A stretch of DNA of 53,168 nt. It comes from an uncultured Gammaproteobacteria bacterium. GTDB lineage: Bacteria > Pseudomonadota > Gammaproteobacteria > Francisellales > CACEW01. The position numbers and the translations under genes are program-made. Below, piece by piece: positions 20,501 to 28,722 of the stretch (its first letter is position 1; the number at the start of each line of letters is the position of its first letter). The stretch is from contig CACEWE010000009.1 of assembly GCA_902563055.1 (NCBI GenBank), positions 1 through 53,168 on the forward strand, given 5' to 3'. The notes under the pieces were generated by a model. The model had not been told where the DNA came from. It saw only the letters and a list, made by a program, of their open reading frames with translations, and searched no databases.

Positions 20501-21775
20501 ATGCAAGAAGCTCAGATGGAAGATGCTTCCATCTTAGGGGATGCGTATAGTAAAAAATCATTACAAGAGATTAATTTGATAGCGCAAAATCTAGATAGGG
20601 CGTGGATGAAGGATAAAGGATTAAATCATGAATCGCCTGATTGGCAATTATATGAGAAGGTCGTAAGCATAGAACCAGACTTTAATTTAGTCAATTTGGA
20701 GCAATTAGGCGGTGAAATAATAAGAATAATAAGAGAATTTATGAGTACAATTGAGAGAGAAGAATACAGTAAATATTGTAGAGATATTGAAAGAAAATTG
20801 TTAGCTGGTTTAGAGCCGTCGGCTATAATAGAAGAACTGCAAAGCTATTATGATGAAAATCGGAATAGTGAAACAATGAAACATTTTCCAAGTTTTAAAA
20901 ATGAGTTGACTAAATTTATTGAAGAGAAAAAAAAAGATTTTCCTTTAGAAACGCTCATTAAATTATCGGTAAAAGAACAATTTCCTGGTACGCCATTAGC
21001 GATGTTGATTGATACCTTGGTTTCTGAGGATTCGGATAAAATCCAAAATCTTCAGGAACGCTATAGGGCCGTAAGTGCGCGGGCCCAAGGTGATTTTTCA
21101 TTAAAAGAAAAAGCAGAAGGAACAGAAGGAACAGAAATGGAAAACATAGAGAAGCAGATTGTGGGTCAGGAAATGGAACTAGGCATGGGAAGCGTGTCAA
21201 AATTAAGTACAGCTCAAGAAATGCAATTTATTGCTGTGCTTAATGGATTAAGAGCCAAGGTGGAATATCAAGGAAAGCAGGCTAAAATAAAACCCGATAT
21301 TCAAAGAGCAACATTTATAATAATACAATTGATAGAAAAAAAATTACCTAAATCCAAGAGTATGGAGGATTGCCTGGAAGAATTAGTTAAACAATGTGAG
21401 TTGGTTAATGGCTTAGAGAGTGAATTTACAAATAAGTTCCAGAGCTTAGATTATGGGGAAGATAAGAAGAATTTTTTTCATGATGCTGAAGAGTATTTTA
21501 CCAATATTGACAAAAATACTATCAAAGCCCATATGATTACACAAGAGCTAGGATTTATGCCTGCAGATGAAAATTACCAGAAATATATTGAATATATAAA
21601 AGAAGCTATCGAAGATCCAAAGAATAAAGATTGCGCTTTATATCAAAAAATATTATCAGGCCAGCATAGGCAAACATCTCTTATGCCTTTCCTTGATTCC
21701 CAAATAAGCCCTCAAAAAGCTTTAAAAGCAAAAATAATTGAAAATGTAGAGGGTAAAGGTCTAACCCGCACTTAA
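17534..21775 (+). CDS. Kinase-like multidomain protein (1413 residues), candidate effector
   Basis: GTG start, with AAGGA seven bases upstream. Eukaryotic-type protein kinase motifs are visible but widely separated. A glycine-rich loop G196-x-G198-S-F-K-V202 is followed by a long insertion. The catalytic loop H785-N-D787-I-K789-P-D-N792, the DFG at 805-807, an activation segment ending RSPE (E830) and a helix-F-type Asp848 come about 580 residues later. The insertion contains a Gly/Ala-rich hydrophobic stretch at about 377-446 that could form a membrane hairpin. Coiled-coil-like acidic and basic helices make up about 50-180 and 900-1400. All catalytic C-lobe residues are intact; the beta-3 lysine is not obvious. 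A phosphotransfer role toward host proteins is inferred. Purine-rich codon use differs from the neighbours. Confidence 0.75.
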   Translation: MGITKQEISALLFLLRGKGWAKDYNTTPDGRASLGYLYNTLGNVPAKKKVDVVREIYLASGLLEDQEILQKCKDLLGITDSIEKKWKRIQVYLNSRHANESAYDTLKELQRELAEKIGEYNKLDFKKREIELYRFFESARDRLDGKDSDVYNHLLNLDAEDEDDKGKLYALHLAGYIPWDDAFYRSRRVDQGNKLGQGSFKVAMEATYKNTLPDPDFEFLRENNINFEDKTIEFRHQQKKKESQREYVETMARNSDSGYDELRELINEYAKEEQLSEALERKQSLKFSQTDLENQIANALHNKDLNTLRLLQSSDRETKKFLFGQDAMIDEAIFKLHEENMTTAKQNKLIEIDDDDIASARFKVINPSHQMGRSSRRFACGFFATCACVAAGVVSGGFAWAALGAIAAKYSAATAVAASVGNVGGVVASGVAVSALSGLAASKLAEYSPNKKKSMLQNIVKIAGISNRSIRKTRRSLFQTAYSLKLCIKQVNKKRKKLGLKELHCENYSEYGPSKIDGNWVADSQLSLLANAAQEVAFVQEQQKRRVLFYKGIFKKTKQGRKSNHEYIKHCESWEFIKKYCSIDKGMRVAFNELLDHNKLIKIDSKEIEKISEIDKYTSLWRSLLDKKMKEPALETYGTDAVSSDELERMQLTLKSATFLPKKLHSSELNHIYKYFEDALSSEQKKAAGISASDDSEAGGPTKRKKLDYIQKAFSLLEKQYRIDAVRGTKRQELVSQTGKNKLKRLDEKFAKDLGNLSENAERRRVLNNFPWATLQEYHNQGIAHNDIKPDNLFLALDGNVGILDFGLLIEDVSDSDVIIGGTPAYRSPESCGEKKDKFSMEDIQKNDCYAMLLSVAAIHFGSKPGDKISSENNKILAGLQDDFTGLVSKRKIIPFSLEIEKDKSPMSLWLNRMIVPTTKDDEQDNFNEDAGYQTMSAIEIGEQHKRVNKLQVLYDKIRNLYPEYEIELEQTVPIKDIVSKMEEQLKTKMQEAQMEDASILGDAYSKKSLQEINLIAQNLDRAWMKDKGLNHESPDWQLYEKVVSIEPDFNLVNLEQLGGEIIRIIREFMSTIEREEYSKYCRDIERKLLAGLEPSAIIEELQSYYDENRNSETMKHFPSFKNELTKFIEEKKKDFPLETLIKLSVKEQFPGTPLAMLIDTLVSEDSDKIQNLQERYRAVSARAQGDFSLKEKAEGTEGTEMENIEKQIVGQEMELGMGSVSKLSTAQEMQFIAVLNGLRAKVEYQGKQAKIKPDIQRATFIIIQLIEKKLPKSKSMEDCLEELVKQCELVNGLESEFTNKFQSLDYGEDKKNFFHDAEEYFTNIDKNTIKAHMITQELGFMPADENYQKYIEYIKEAIEDPKNKDCALYQKILSGQHRQTSLMPFLDSQISPQKALKAKIIENVEGKGLTRT

Positions 21776-21815
21776 TAATAACAAGTCACAAGATACTATA
21801 AAAGTACTTTAGCGA

Positions 21816-21844
21816 TTGCAATTAAGCTGCAAATACGCTAAAGT
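21816..21844 (+). promoter_or_regulatory. nusB promoter
   Basis: TTGCAA at 21816-21821, a 17-base spacer and TAAAGT at 21839-21844. Transcription would start near 21851. This rules out the longest possible nusB frame, which would begin inside the promoter, and supports the ATG at 21873. Confidence 0.55.
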
Positions 21845-21872
21845 GTCACGATTGTTTCTTAGTGAAAAAATT

Positions 21873-22286
21873 ATGGATCCTAAATTACGCCATCAAGCGC
21901 GCAAAATTCTCTTACAGGCTTATTATCAATGGCAATTATCTGGTGATAAAAGTGGTGATTTAATCAAGCAATACCAAGATGCCAAAAAACATATCAAAGT
22001 CGACTGGCCTTTTTTTCAGGAAGTGCTTATTGGTGCCATTAACAAGCATCAGGAACTGGATGCTATTATCAGTACGCATATTGAACGTCCTTTGGGTGAA
22101 ATTAATCCGATTGAAATAGCCATTTTACGTCTTGGTGTGTACGAATTAGAAAGCTATCCTGATACACCTTTTAGGGTTATTATCGACCAGTACTTGATGA
22201 TTTGCGATATTTTTGGTTCTGAAGGCGGCTATCGCTACGTCAATGGTGTGCTGGATAAAGTTGCTAAATCCATGGGGCGTTTTTAA
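21873..22286 (+). CDS. nusB: Transcription antitermination factor NusB
   Basis: NusB binds boxA RNA with NusE (S10) and supports rRNA antitermination. Starting at MDPKLRHQARK gives 137 residues, the usual family length, and the conserved N-terminal helix. The C-terminal half has the typical IERPLGEINPIEIAILRLGVYEL and YRYVNGVLDKVAK segments. The start is chosen over the upstream in-frame TTG because of the promoter at 21816-21844. The gene is not in a ribE-nusB operon here; it follows the kinase-like gene and converges on lipA. Confidence 0.93.
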   Translation: MDPKLRHQARKILLQAYYQWQLSGDKSGDLIKQYQDAKKHIKVDWPFFQEVLIGAINKHQELDAIISTHIERPLGEINPIEIAILRLGVYELESYPDTPFRVIIDQYLMICDIFGSEGGYRYVNGVLDKVAKSMGRF

Positions 22287-22424
22287 ACCAAATATTATCC
22301 TTGATGCAAGATGCGCTATGAAAGCTTGGCCATGCGCGTTTTATCCCCAAACAGTTGTTTTTTTTTGTAATAAACATTGCACTACAATGCTTAAGCAGAC
22401 TATCTCGTGAAATCGAAAGTGTAT

Positions 22425-23375
22425 TTAGGTCGTTCCAGTATGCTTAAGCACATCAGCATGATAGCTAGAGCGCACATTTGGGCCACTGGCCACATGCGAG
22501 AAACCCATTTTTAGTGCTTCTTCCTTAAAGTAGGCAAAGGTTTCAGGCTTTACATAACGCTTGATGGGATGGTGGTAATTACTCGGTTGTAAATACTGTC
22601 CTAGCGTTAACATGTCCACATTATGCTTGCGTAAATCTTCCATCGCCTCTAAAACCTCTGCATCGCTCTCTCCAAGGCCGAGCATCATGCCAGATTTGGT
22701 GGGAATATGAGGGTTTAGCGCTTTGTATTCCTCTAATAATCGCAAAGACCATGCATAATCAGAACCCGGTCGTACCGTTTTATACAAACGTGCAATGGTT
22801 TCAATATTATGATTAAAAACATCTGGTGCATCTTTACTCAAAGCTTCAAGCGCCACCGGTAAACGCGACTTGCCCCGAAAGTCTGGAACCAAAATTTCAA
22901 CTTCAATACCCGGGTTTTTACGTCGAATTGCCGCAATGCACGATGCAAAATGATGTGCACCGCCATCGCGTAAGTCATCTCTGTCAACAGAGGTAATAAC
23001 CACATACTTAAGCTGCATCTGTTGAATAACATCACTAAGATTTTCTGGTTCGTCTTGATCTAAAGCCGCTGGGCGACCATGTTTGACATCACAAAAGGTA
23101 CAACGCCTTGTGCAGGTATCACCCATAATCATATAACTGGCTGTACCACGAGAAAAACAATCTGCCAAATTCGGACACGATGCTTCTTCACATACTGAAT
23201 AAAGCTTTTTTTTGCGCAGCAGGTTTTTGACTTCACTAATAGGATTATGCTCACCTGCTTTTGGAAGCTTGGTGTATAACCAACGCGGTAAACGCTCGCG
23301 CGAAGTGGTGGGCGCAATTTTTACGGGAATACGTGCTAATTTTTCCTTGGCTTGTTCTCTTTTAACACTGCTCAT
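22425..23375 (-). CDS. lipA: Lipoyl synthase
   Basis: A radical-SAM enzyme that inserts two sulfurs into protein-bound octanoyl groups. The 316-residue protein has both clusters: the auxiliary cluster at C62, C67 and C73, and the radical-SAM CxxxCxxC at C88, C92 and C95. The C-terminal [11 protein letters not shown] carries the auxiliary-cluster serine region. It overlaps the end of lipB by four bases and is the last gene of the rsfS-to-lipA run. It supplies lipoyl groups for the 2-oxoacid dehydrogenases. Confidence 0.97.
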   Translation of the reverse strand: MSSVKREQAKEKLARIPVKIAPTTSRERLPRWLYTKLPKAGEHNPISEVKNLLRKKKLYSVCEEASCPNLADCFSRGTASYMIMGDTCTRRCTFCDVKHGRPAALDQDEPENLSDVIQQMQLKYVVITSVDRDDLRDGGAHHFASCIAAIRRKNPGIEVEILVPDFRGKSRLPVALEALSKDAPDVFNHNIETIARLYKTVRPGSDYAWSLRLLEEYKALNPHIPTKSGMMLGLGESDAEVLEAMEDLRKHNVDMLTLGQYLQPSNYHHPIKRYVKPETFAYFKEEALKMGFSHVASGPNVRSSYHADVLKHTGTT

Positions 23376-23986
23376 GTGCGCTCCTTTAATGTATCTTGAA
23401 TTATTTCAGCAAGTTCTACCTTGACCTTTTCCATAGCAACTTCCTTACACAAAGTACGCATATCTATACAGGAAAGATCAGCATAACCACAAGGGTTAAT
23501 TTGTTCAAAGGGCGCTAAATCCATCGCCACGTTCAAACTGAGGCCATGATAACAGCATCCGTGCTTAATGCGAAGCCCAATAGCGGCAATTTTTTGCTCT
23601 CCTACATATACGCCCGGTCGCTTGCAGATGGTTTGCCCTGTAATACCATAGCGGCTTAAAAGTAAGATAATGGCAGACTCTAACATTTCTACCCATTGTT
23701 TTGCTCCAAGCTTGTTTCTTTTTAAATCAATAAGGGTGTAGATCACTAACTGCCCAGGACCATGATAACTAACCTGACCACCACGATCACACGCTATAAC
23801 GTCTATGTCACCAGGGGCAAGTACATGCTCCTTTTTTGCATGTTTGCCCAGCGTAAAAACACGAGGGTGCTCAAGTACAAGAAGCTTGTCAGGACTCTCA
23901 GCATGCCGGTTTTCGCTATAGCTTTGCATCTTTTGATAGGTTTCTTGGTAGGGAGATAAACCCAGTTGCTCAATAATAACTGCCAT
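23372..23986 (-). CDS. lipB: Lipoyl(octanoyl) transferase
   Basis: Moves octanoate from acyl carrier protein to lipoyl domains, the step before LipA. The 204-residue protein contains the [13 protein letters not shown] signature (68-80), the active-site lysine K132 in [10 protein letters not shown] and the catalytic cysteine C166 in NPCGYADL. It starts directly after the ybeD stop and overlaps lipA by four bases. Confidence 0.97.
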   Translation of the reverse strand: MAVIIEQLGLSPYQETYQKMQSYSENRHAESPDKLLVLEHPRVFTLGKHAKKEHVLAPGDIDVIACDRGGQVSYHGPGQLVIYTLIDLKRNKLGAKQWVEMLESAIILLLSRYGITGQTICKRPGVYVGEQKIAAIGLRIKHGCCYHGLSLNVAMDLAPFEQINPCGYADLSCIDMRTLCKEVAMEKVKVELAEIIQDTLKERT

Positions 23987-24258
23987 TACAAGACCATTTT
24001 AATGTCCTCATGTGCGGACAGTTGTTGATAGAGCTTATCTAAAATCGTTTGGTTTTTAGCCTTAAAAACCACCGTGAGTGATTGATAGTTTTCATCTGAG
24101 GACAAACGCGTTTGTATATCCAAAATTTTGTTTTCCTTAATGCCAACTTTTTTAAAAATCCCCTTGGTAATCGTTAGAAGATCAGCATCGGTTTTACCCA
24201 TAATTTTAATAGGAAAGTCACAGGGAAATTGTACTAAGGATTTTTTAGTTCGTCTCAT
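23986..24258 (-). CDS. ybeD: YbeD/DUF493 family protein
   Basis: The start at MRRTKKSLVQFP gives 90 residues, normal for this small ACT-like family. AAGGAG lies just before this ATG; a longer frame that reaches back into the dat gene has no such site. The conserved FPCDFPIKIMG segment is present. The gene sits between dat and lipB, the arrangement seen in many gammaproteobacteria, and starts one base after the dat stop, implying coupling. The molecular role is not established. Confidence 0.88.
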   Translation of the reverse strand: MRRTKKSLVQFPCDFPIKIMGKTDADLLTITKGIFKKVGIKENKILDIQTRLSSDENYQSLTVVFKAKNQTILDKLYQQLSAHEDIKMVL

Positions 24259-24259
24259 G

Positions 24260-25108
24260 TTAAGCTCCTTGGTGTTTAGAGTGAAATGCATGGTGAAGTT
24301 TTTGAAAGAGGGGCCCCATGGTACCTTGATGAATAAGATGATCATCAATGTCACAAACCCAGGCGAGGTTTCTAGAGGAACTAGTAATAAAACATTCCTC
24401 ACAGGCGAGCAAATCTTGATAAGAGATGGGTTCCATATTTACAGGGATATCAAGCTCTGAGGCTAGTTCTAGCACTTTGTTGCGTAAAATGCCATTTAAA
24501 ATATGTTGGTCATTTTTAGGAGTGCGCAAACAATGGTCTTGCACTAGAAATACATTACAGGTGGAGCCTTCAGTAAGGATACCATTGCGCAATAAGAGCG
24601 TTTCATCTTTTTGGGCATTTTTAGCTGCTTGGTAATGGAGAACATTGGCCATTAATGAGGTGCTTTTTATATCACAGCGCCCCCAGCGTAAATCTTCTTG
24701 GGTCATGATGCGCAGCCCTTGGGTTGCAAGCGGCACCTCTTGCTTTGCCTGGAGAAACATCAGTACCGTTGGCGTGGCTGGTGTCGCGCCATGGTGACGC
24801 TCAAAGCTTGTGCCACGCGTGATTTGAATATACAAATAACCCTGAGCAACCGCAGGATTTTGCGCGATAAGCGCATGCATATGTTCATGCCACTGTTTGT
24901 GATCATAGGGGTTGGTGATGCTGGCATGATCAAGGCTGCTTTGCAAACGCTCAAGGTGCGCTTGAACATGGGCTAATTGATGATTAAAGATGCCGATGGT
25001 TTCATAGACGCCATCACCAAATAAAAAGCCACGATCCATCACGCTAATATGCGCGTTTTGGTAGTGACACAAGGTGCCATTTAAATGAACTGTTTCTTGA
25101 AGTTGCAT
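24260..25108 (-). CDS. Class IV PLP-dependent aminotransferase, D-amino-acid transaminase-like
   Basis: A 282-residue fold-type IV aminotransferase. The N-terminal MDRGFLFGDGVYET motif is typical of D-alanine transaminase and branched-chain enzymes. The lysine expected to hold pyridoxal phosphate is in RWGRCDIKSTSLMANVL, and EGSTCNVFLV is the conserved phosphate-binding region. The dat-ybeD-lipB-lipA order favours the D-amino-acid transaminase assignment, which would supply D-Ala or D-Glu for peptidoglycan. A 4-amino-4-deoxychorismate lyase role is less likely. Confidence 0.85.
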   Translation of the reverse strand: MQLQETVHLNGTLCHYQNAHISVMDRGFLFGDGVYETIGIFNHQLAHVQAHLERLQSSLDHASITNPYDHKQWHEHMHALIAQNPAVAQGYLYIQITRGTSFERHHGATPATPTVLMFLQAKQEVPLATQGLRIMTQEDLRWGRCDIKSTSLMANVLHYQAAKNAQKDETLLLRNGILTEGSTCNVFLVQDHCLRTPKNDQHILNGILRNKVLELASELDIPVNMEPISYQDLLACEECFITSSSRNLAWVCDIDDHLIHQGTMGPLFQKLHHAFHSKHQGA

Positions 25109-25180
25109 GTGCAGTGTGGCTTTTATTTTTGCGCTATTTTAGCAGATTTTTTCGCTTAAGGGCAGAGGGCGTCTTGGATT

Positions 25181-25960
25181 TTATTTCTGTAAGATATAAG
25201 AATTTTTATAGCCTAGATACAGTCCTTGCTGATGGATTTTTCTGACTTTGTCTATATCGCTATAGGGGCCTGCTTGGATGACATAATATCCATGCGGGTT
25301 TTTATCAAGCCTTAAGGCACTAAAGCCGCTATCTTCACTGATTTTTTCCATTAGAGCCTGTGCTTTTTGTTTGCTTTTAAAGGCAGCAAACTGAATTTTA
25401 TATTGCTTGGGGCTGTGGTGTGCATTTCTGGTGTTAAAAGGTCCAAGCGCTTTAATTTGCACCGGTGCCGTACCTGGATTTAGCATGCCAAGCTTCGCTG
25501 CGGCAACATACGAGAGGTCTATAATGCGGCCATCATAAAAAGGGCCTCTATCATTGACCCGGACAATAATGGTTTTTTGATTGTTTAAATTTTTCACCTC
25601 TACATAACTTGGAAGGGGCAAGGTCTTATGCGCTGCGCTCATGCTATACATATCAAATTTTTCACCATTAGCCGTGGTTTCTTCATGAAAACCTGGGCCA
25701 TACCATGAAGCAATGCCTTCTTGGGTAAAGCCTTTGGCGCTTTGCAAGGTATAGTATCGCTTACCTCGCGTTACGTAGGTATCGGGATTGCCATATTTGC
25801 TTTGAGGCTCAAAGTGCGGACGTGCATTTTTAATCTGGGCTAATTTTTTTTTGCTGATGGCCGCAACGCCATGATAATGTTGGCTGGCGCAGCTACAGAG
25901 CATAAGACACAAAGCTAAAGGTATAAGCTTGATTATTCGCGATGATAAGGATGCTGACAT
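25181..25960 (-). CDS. rlpA: Septal ring lytic transglycosylase RlpA
   Basis: An outer-membrane lipoprotein that cleaves peptidoglycan lacking stem peptides. Residues 1-24 form a lipoprotein signal with lipobox LCSC. The double-psi beta-barrel domain is at about 75-165 (GIASWYGPGFHEETTANGE, with VRVNDRGPF and RIIDLSYVAA). A SPOR peptidoglycan-binding domain ends the 259-residue protein (KIQFAAFKSKQKAQ, then YYVIQAGPY). It overlaps the end of rlmH by 28 bases, so rlpA translation depends on read-through of the operon. Confidence 0.95.
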   Translation of the reverse strand: MSASLSSRIIKLIPLALCLMLCSCASQHYHGVAAISKKKLAQIKNARPHFEPQSKYGNPDTYVTRGKRYYTLQSAKGFTQEGIASWYGPGFHEETTANGEKFDMYSMSAAHKTLPLPSYVEVKNLNNQKTIIVRVNDRGPFYDGRIIDLSYVAAAKLGMLNPGTAPVQIKALGPFNTRNAHHSPKQYKIQFAAFKSKQKAQALMEKISEDSGFSALRLDKNPHGYYVIQAGPYSDIDKVRKIHQQGLYLGYKNSYILQK

Positions 25961-26403
25961 GTAATGCTCCAGGCACGGTAAATTTGCTCTACTAAGATAA
26001 CACGTGCAAGTGCATGTGGAAAGGTAAATTGTGATAAAGATAACACCAAATTACTCCGCTTTATAACTTGTCCATCTAAACCATCAGGACCACCGAGAAT
26101 AAAATAAAGCTTTGGGTGTTGATTAATGATGGTTTCAAGCTTTTTTGCAAATGTTTGACTGTCATAGGATGCACCTGTCTCATCAAGCGCAATTACAAAA
26201 TCATCGGGTTTGATACACTCAAGCAGCATTTTCGCCTCTTGTGCTTTATAGCCAGAGGCAGGAGCATTGGCTTGGCGTTTGGGGGTGGAGAAAGTCATAA
26301 TTTGTGGCGTATAAGGCTTGGGTATACGCTTGAGAAAGGTTTCAATGGTATCGTTGGCCCAGTTTGGTATTTTTTTACCAATGGCTAAGATTTTGACTCG
26401 CAT
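25933..26403 (-). CDS. rlmH: 23S rRNA pseudouridine-1915 N3-methyltransferase
   Basis: A SPOUT-family enzyme that methylates pseudouridine 1915 of 23S rRNA. It has 156 residues, full length. The SAM-binding knot contains FILGGPDGLDG and the C-terminus ends in the conserved QIYRAWSITCQHPYHRE. It overlaps rsfS by 19 bases upstream and rlpA by 28 bases downstream, the common rsfS-rlmH arrangement. Confidence 0.96.
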   Translation of the reverse strand: MRVKILAIGKKIPNWANDTIETFLKRIPKPYTPQIMTFSTPKRQANAPASGYKAQEAKMLLECIKPDDFVIALDETGASYDSQTFAKKLETIINQHPKLYFILGGPDGLDGQVIKRSNLVLSLSQFTFPHALARVILVEQIYRAWSITCQHPYHRE

Positions 26404-26750
26404 ATATCTCCAAGCTCAACATCCATAGACCAGAGTTTTTCTATTTCATAGTATTCTCTTGTGCTAGCAAGCATAATATGGACCATGATTTCGTTCAGAT
26501 CCACTAAAACCCACTGTGCATTGGATTCTCCCTCGATAGAGCGTACCTCAATGTTATGATCCTTGCAGTAAAAACGAATTTTATCCGTTAGTGCTTTTAA
26601 ATGGCGCGAAGAGGTGCCCGTTACCACAATCATGTAGTCGGTAATAATGGTTTGATCGGCAACATAGAGAATATTGATATCCTCGCCTTTGCTCTCATCA
26701 AGCACTTCATAAATTTGATGGCTTAAGGTTTTGGCGGCATTTTGACTCAT
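26385..26750 (-). CDS. rsfS: Ribosomal silencing factor RsfS
   Basis: Binds L14 on the large subunit and prevents subunit joining when nutrients are short. The 121-residue protein shows the DUF143/RsfS pattern (ITDYMIVVTGTSSRHLKALTDKI, then GESNAQWVLVDLNEIMVHIM). It is the first gene of the minus-strand run; a near-consensus promoter lies 32 bases upstream of the ATG. nadD, often its neighbour, is not here. Confidence 0.95.
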   Translation of the reverse strand: MSQNAAKTLSHQIYEVLDESKGEDINILYVADQTIITDYMIVVTGTSSRHLKALTDKIRFYCKDHNIEVRSIEGESNAQWVLVDLNEIMVHIMLASTREYYEIEKLWSMDVELGDICESKS

Positions 26751-26781
26751 GTAATTGTCACTTGGCTAAAAAAAGTGGCCT

Positions 26782-26810
26782 ATTATAACGACTTTTAAGA
26801 AAAATTGCAA
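26782..26810 (-). promoter_or_regulatory. Promoter of the rsfS-rlmH-rlpA-dat-ybeD-lipB-lipA run
   Basis: On the minus strand TTGCAA (26805-26810), a 17-base spacer and a perfect TATAAT (26782-26787). Confidence 0.65.
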
Positions 26811-26883
26811 ATATAAACCTCGGTGCAAAAACAAGGATATCCCAATTTTTGTAAATACTTAGATTTCAAGGTACTAGGGGAAT

Positions 26884-26930
26884 CAAAAATACAGGCAGTG
26901 ACACGCTATTGGCCACTGCCGTATTTTTTT
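26884..26930 (-). terminator. Intrinsic terminator after lysP, probably bidirectional
   Basis: GGCAGTG (26894-26900) pairs with CACTGCC (26914-26920). On the minus strand it is followed by TGTATTTTT; on the plus strand by GTATTTTTTT. It ends lysP transcription just past the stop and shields the rsfS promoter. Confidence 0.75.
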
Positions 26931-26934
26931 ATGA

Positions 26935-28332
26935 TTAAGCTAAAACCTGGGTGGTTTTTCTGATTCGATAACGATGGCCCACATACAGCATAAGGACGAT
27001 AATAAGACCAATATAATTGCTCAGGAGCATCATTGCATTAAGCTGATGCTGCATATAAAGCACATAGGCTTGCCCTAAAATAACAATGCTGGTTAAGGAT
27101 AAGGCTATTAACGGCGCAATGGGATACCAGGGTGCTTTAAAGGGCAGGTTTTCTAGCGCATTGCCACTTTGTAGATAATGCGCTCTAAAGCGATAATGCG
27201 ATAGGGCAATGCCGAACCAGGCAATAAACCCGGCAAGACTGGAAATATTCACCAGCCATAAAAATACGCCATTAGAACCAAATTGCTGTAATAGTACCGC
27301 TAATATACCAAAACTAGCCGTGGCCAAGAGAGCCCAAATCGGAATATGAAAGCGATTAAGACGCGAAAAAATGCTTGGCGCTTGTTTAGCTTGGGATAAA
27401 TGAAACAAGATTCGCGTTGCACTGTATAAATCTGAATTACAAGCGGATAATAATGCCAATAGGATAATGGCATTAAGGACACTTGCACCATGAAAAAATT
27501 GCGCCTGATGCATAATCAAGGTAAAGGGGCTTAAGGCAACACTCTCTTGGCTGTTAAGGAGTCTTGGATCGGTAAAAGGAATCAGTAAGCTAATAATCAA
27601 CAAAGTGCCAACATAGAACAATAAAATACGCCAAAAGACATTTTTAATGGCACGTGGTAGTGATTGTTGCGGATCTTTGGCCTCACCAGCGGCAATACCA
27701 ACAAGTTCGGTACCTTGAAACGAAAAACCTGAAAGTATAAATACACTAAACATCGTGGCCAGACCGCCATGAAACGGGCCATCGCTAAGATGCCAATAAT
27801 GGGTGCTGGCAGCTGGGTGGTGGGCAATTAAAAAGATACCAAGGACTATAAAAAATACAATAGCGCCAACTTTAATGCAGCTTAACCAAAATTCCGATTC
27901 GCCATATCCTTTAACGGGCAAAAGGTTAATAGCTAAGATAACGATAAAAAATAAAGCACTAAAGTAAATAGGGTTGGCATGGGGAAACCAATATTGCATC
28001 ACGATGCTTGCAGCAATAAGCTCTACTGCAATGGTGATAGCCCAATTAAACCAATAGTTGTAGCCCATAGCAAAACCAAAAGAGGGGCCAACATAGTCAT
28101 TGGCATATTGACAAAAACTCCCTGAAATAGGGCGGTAAGCTGCCATTTCGCCAAGACTGGTAAGTAAAAAATAAACCATAATACCCATAATGCCATAAGC
28201 CAATAAGGCCCCAGCAGGACCCGCTTGGTATAAGGCTGCGCCACTGGTTAAGAATATACCAGTGCCTAGTGAGCCCCCTAGGGCTATCATCGATATATGG
28301 CGTGATGAAAGATTGCGTTGTAGTTGTGTCAT
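26935..28332 (-). CDS. lysP: Lysine-specific permease
   Basis: An APC-family lysine:H+ symporter of the inner membrane. The 465-residue sequence follows E. coli LysP closely: SSRHISMIALGGSLGTGIF at the first span, SFQGTELVGIAAGEAKDPQ at span 6, and GFIAWFGIALSHYRFR near span 10. Twelve spans can be counted. AAAGGAG at 28339-28345 (minus strand) precedes the ATG. The lysine riboswitch in the leader independently supports the substrate. Confidence 0.93.
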   Translation of the reverse strand: MTQLQRNLSSRHISMIALGGSLGTGIFLTSGAALYQAGPAGALLAYGIMGIMVYFLLTSLGEMAAYRPISGSFCQYANDYVGPSFGFAMGYNYWFNWAITIAVELIAASIVMQYWFPHANPIYFSALFFIVILAINLLPVKGYGESEFWLSCIKVGAIVFFIVLGIFLIAHHPAASTHYWHLSDGPFHGGLATMFSVFILSGFSFQGTELVGIAAGEAKDPQQSLPRAIKNVFWRILLFYVGTLLIISLLIPFTDPRLLNSQESVALSPFTLIMHQAQFFHGASVLNAIILLALLSACNSDLYSATRILFHLSQAKQAPSIFSRLNRFHIPIWALLATASFGILAVLLQQFGSNGVFLWLVNISSLAGFIAWFGIALSHYRFRAHYLQSGNALENLPFKAPWYPIAPLIALSLTSIVILGQAYVLYMQHQLNAMMLLSNYIGLIIVLMLYVGHRYRIRKTTQVLA

Positions 28333-28338
28333 TATAAT

Positions 28339-28614
28339 CTCCTTTATATGTACTTTTAGCCTAAGACTAAAAGCTCAAAAGGAGCGAATACAGGGAAAAG
28401 AAAAAGAAATATTTTCTGTCCTGAAGCGCTCCACGTTTAAAAAAACGTGACAGTCTAGAAGTTTTCACTTTGTCGACCAATAGCGCTATTTGGATAAGAT
28501 AGTCGCTATTTCGGCAACTGGCAGATTGACTTTACGCATTGATATTATCCGTATCTTGTAAAGCTTAACGGGCCAGATGCACCTCTTCACGGGTTTGTGT
28601 AAAAAACATACACA
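28339..28614 (-). promoter_or_regulatory. Lysine riboswitch (L box) with translational expression platform
   Basis: Read on the minus strand. The aptamer begins TGAAGAGGTGC (28579-28589), the conserved L-box start. It closes with P1 pairing TGAAG (28585-28589) to CTTCA (28422-28426). The P5 arm is CTGTCACGTTT, a four-T loop and AAACGTGGAGCGCTTC, matching the conserved 3' part of the family. A GCCGAAATAGCGAC element and TGGTCG lie in between. In the platform, CTCCTTT (28378-28384) is exactly complementary to the ribosome site AAAGGAG (28339-28345). GGAGCG at 28427-28432, part of the aptamer 3' side, can pair with CGCTCC at 28381-28386. Lysine binding should therefore hide the ribosome site and turn lysP off. 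Confidence 0.88.
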
Positions 28615-28621
28615 AGCGAGT

Positions 28622-28649
28622 ATTATAACAAATTTATATATAAAGACAA
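28622..28649 (-). promoter_or_regulatory. Promoter of the lysP riboswitch transcript
   Basis: TTGTCT (28644-28649), a 16-base spacer and a perfect TATAAT (28622-28627) on the minus strand, with a start near 28615. A TTGTGTA/TACACAA hairpin opens the leader. Confidence 0.65.
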
Positions 28650-28668
28650 GCTTTTTGCTTGTTTTTTA

Positions 28669-28696
28669 TTGTGATGGTGCTAGATCGGCTTATAAT
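28669..28696 (+). promoter_or_regulatory. Promoter of the MFS gene
   Basis: TTGTGA (28669-28674), 16 bases, TATAAT (28691-28696). It is back to back with the lysP promoter. Confidence 0.55.
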
Positions 28697-28722
28697 GAGA
28701 AAAAATTCCTTCCTATCTCCAT

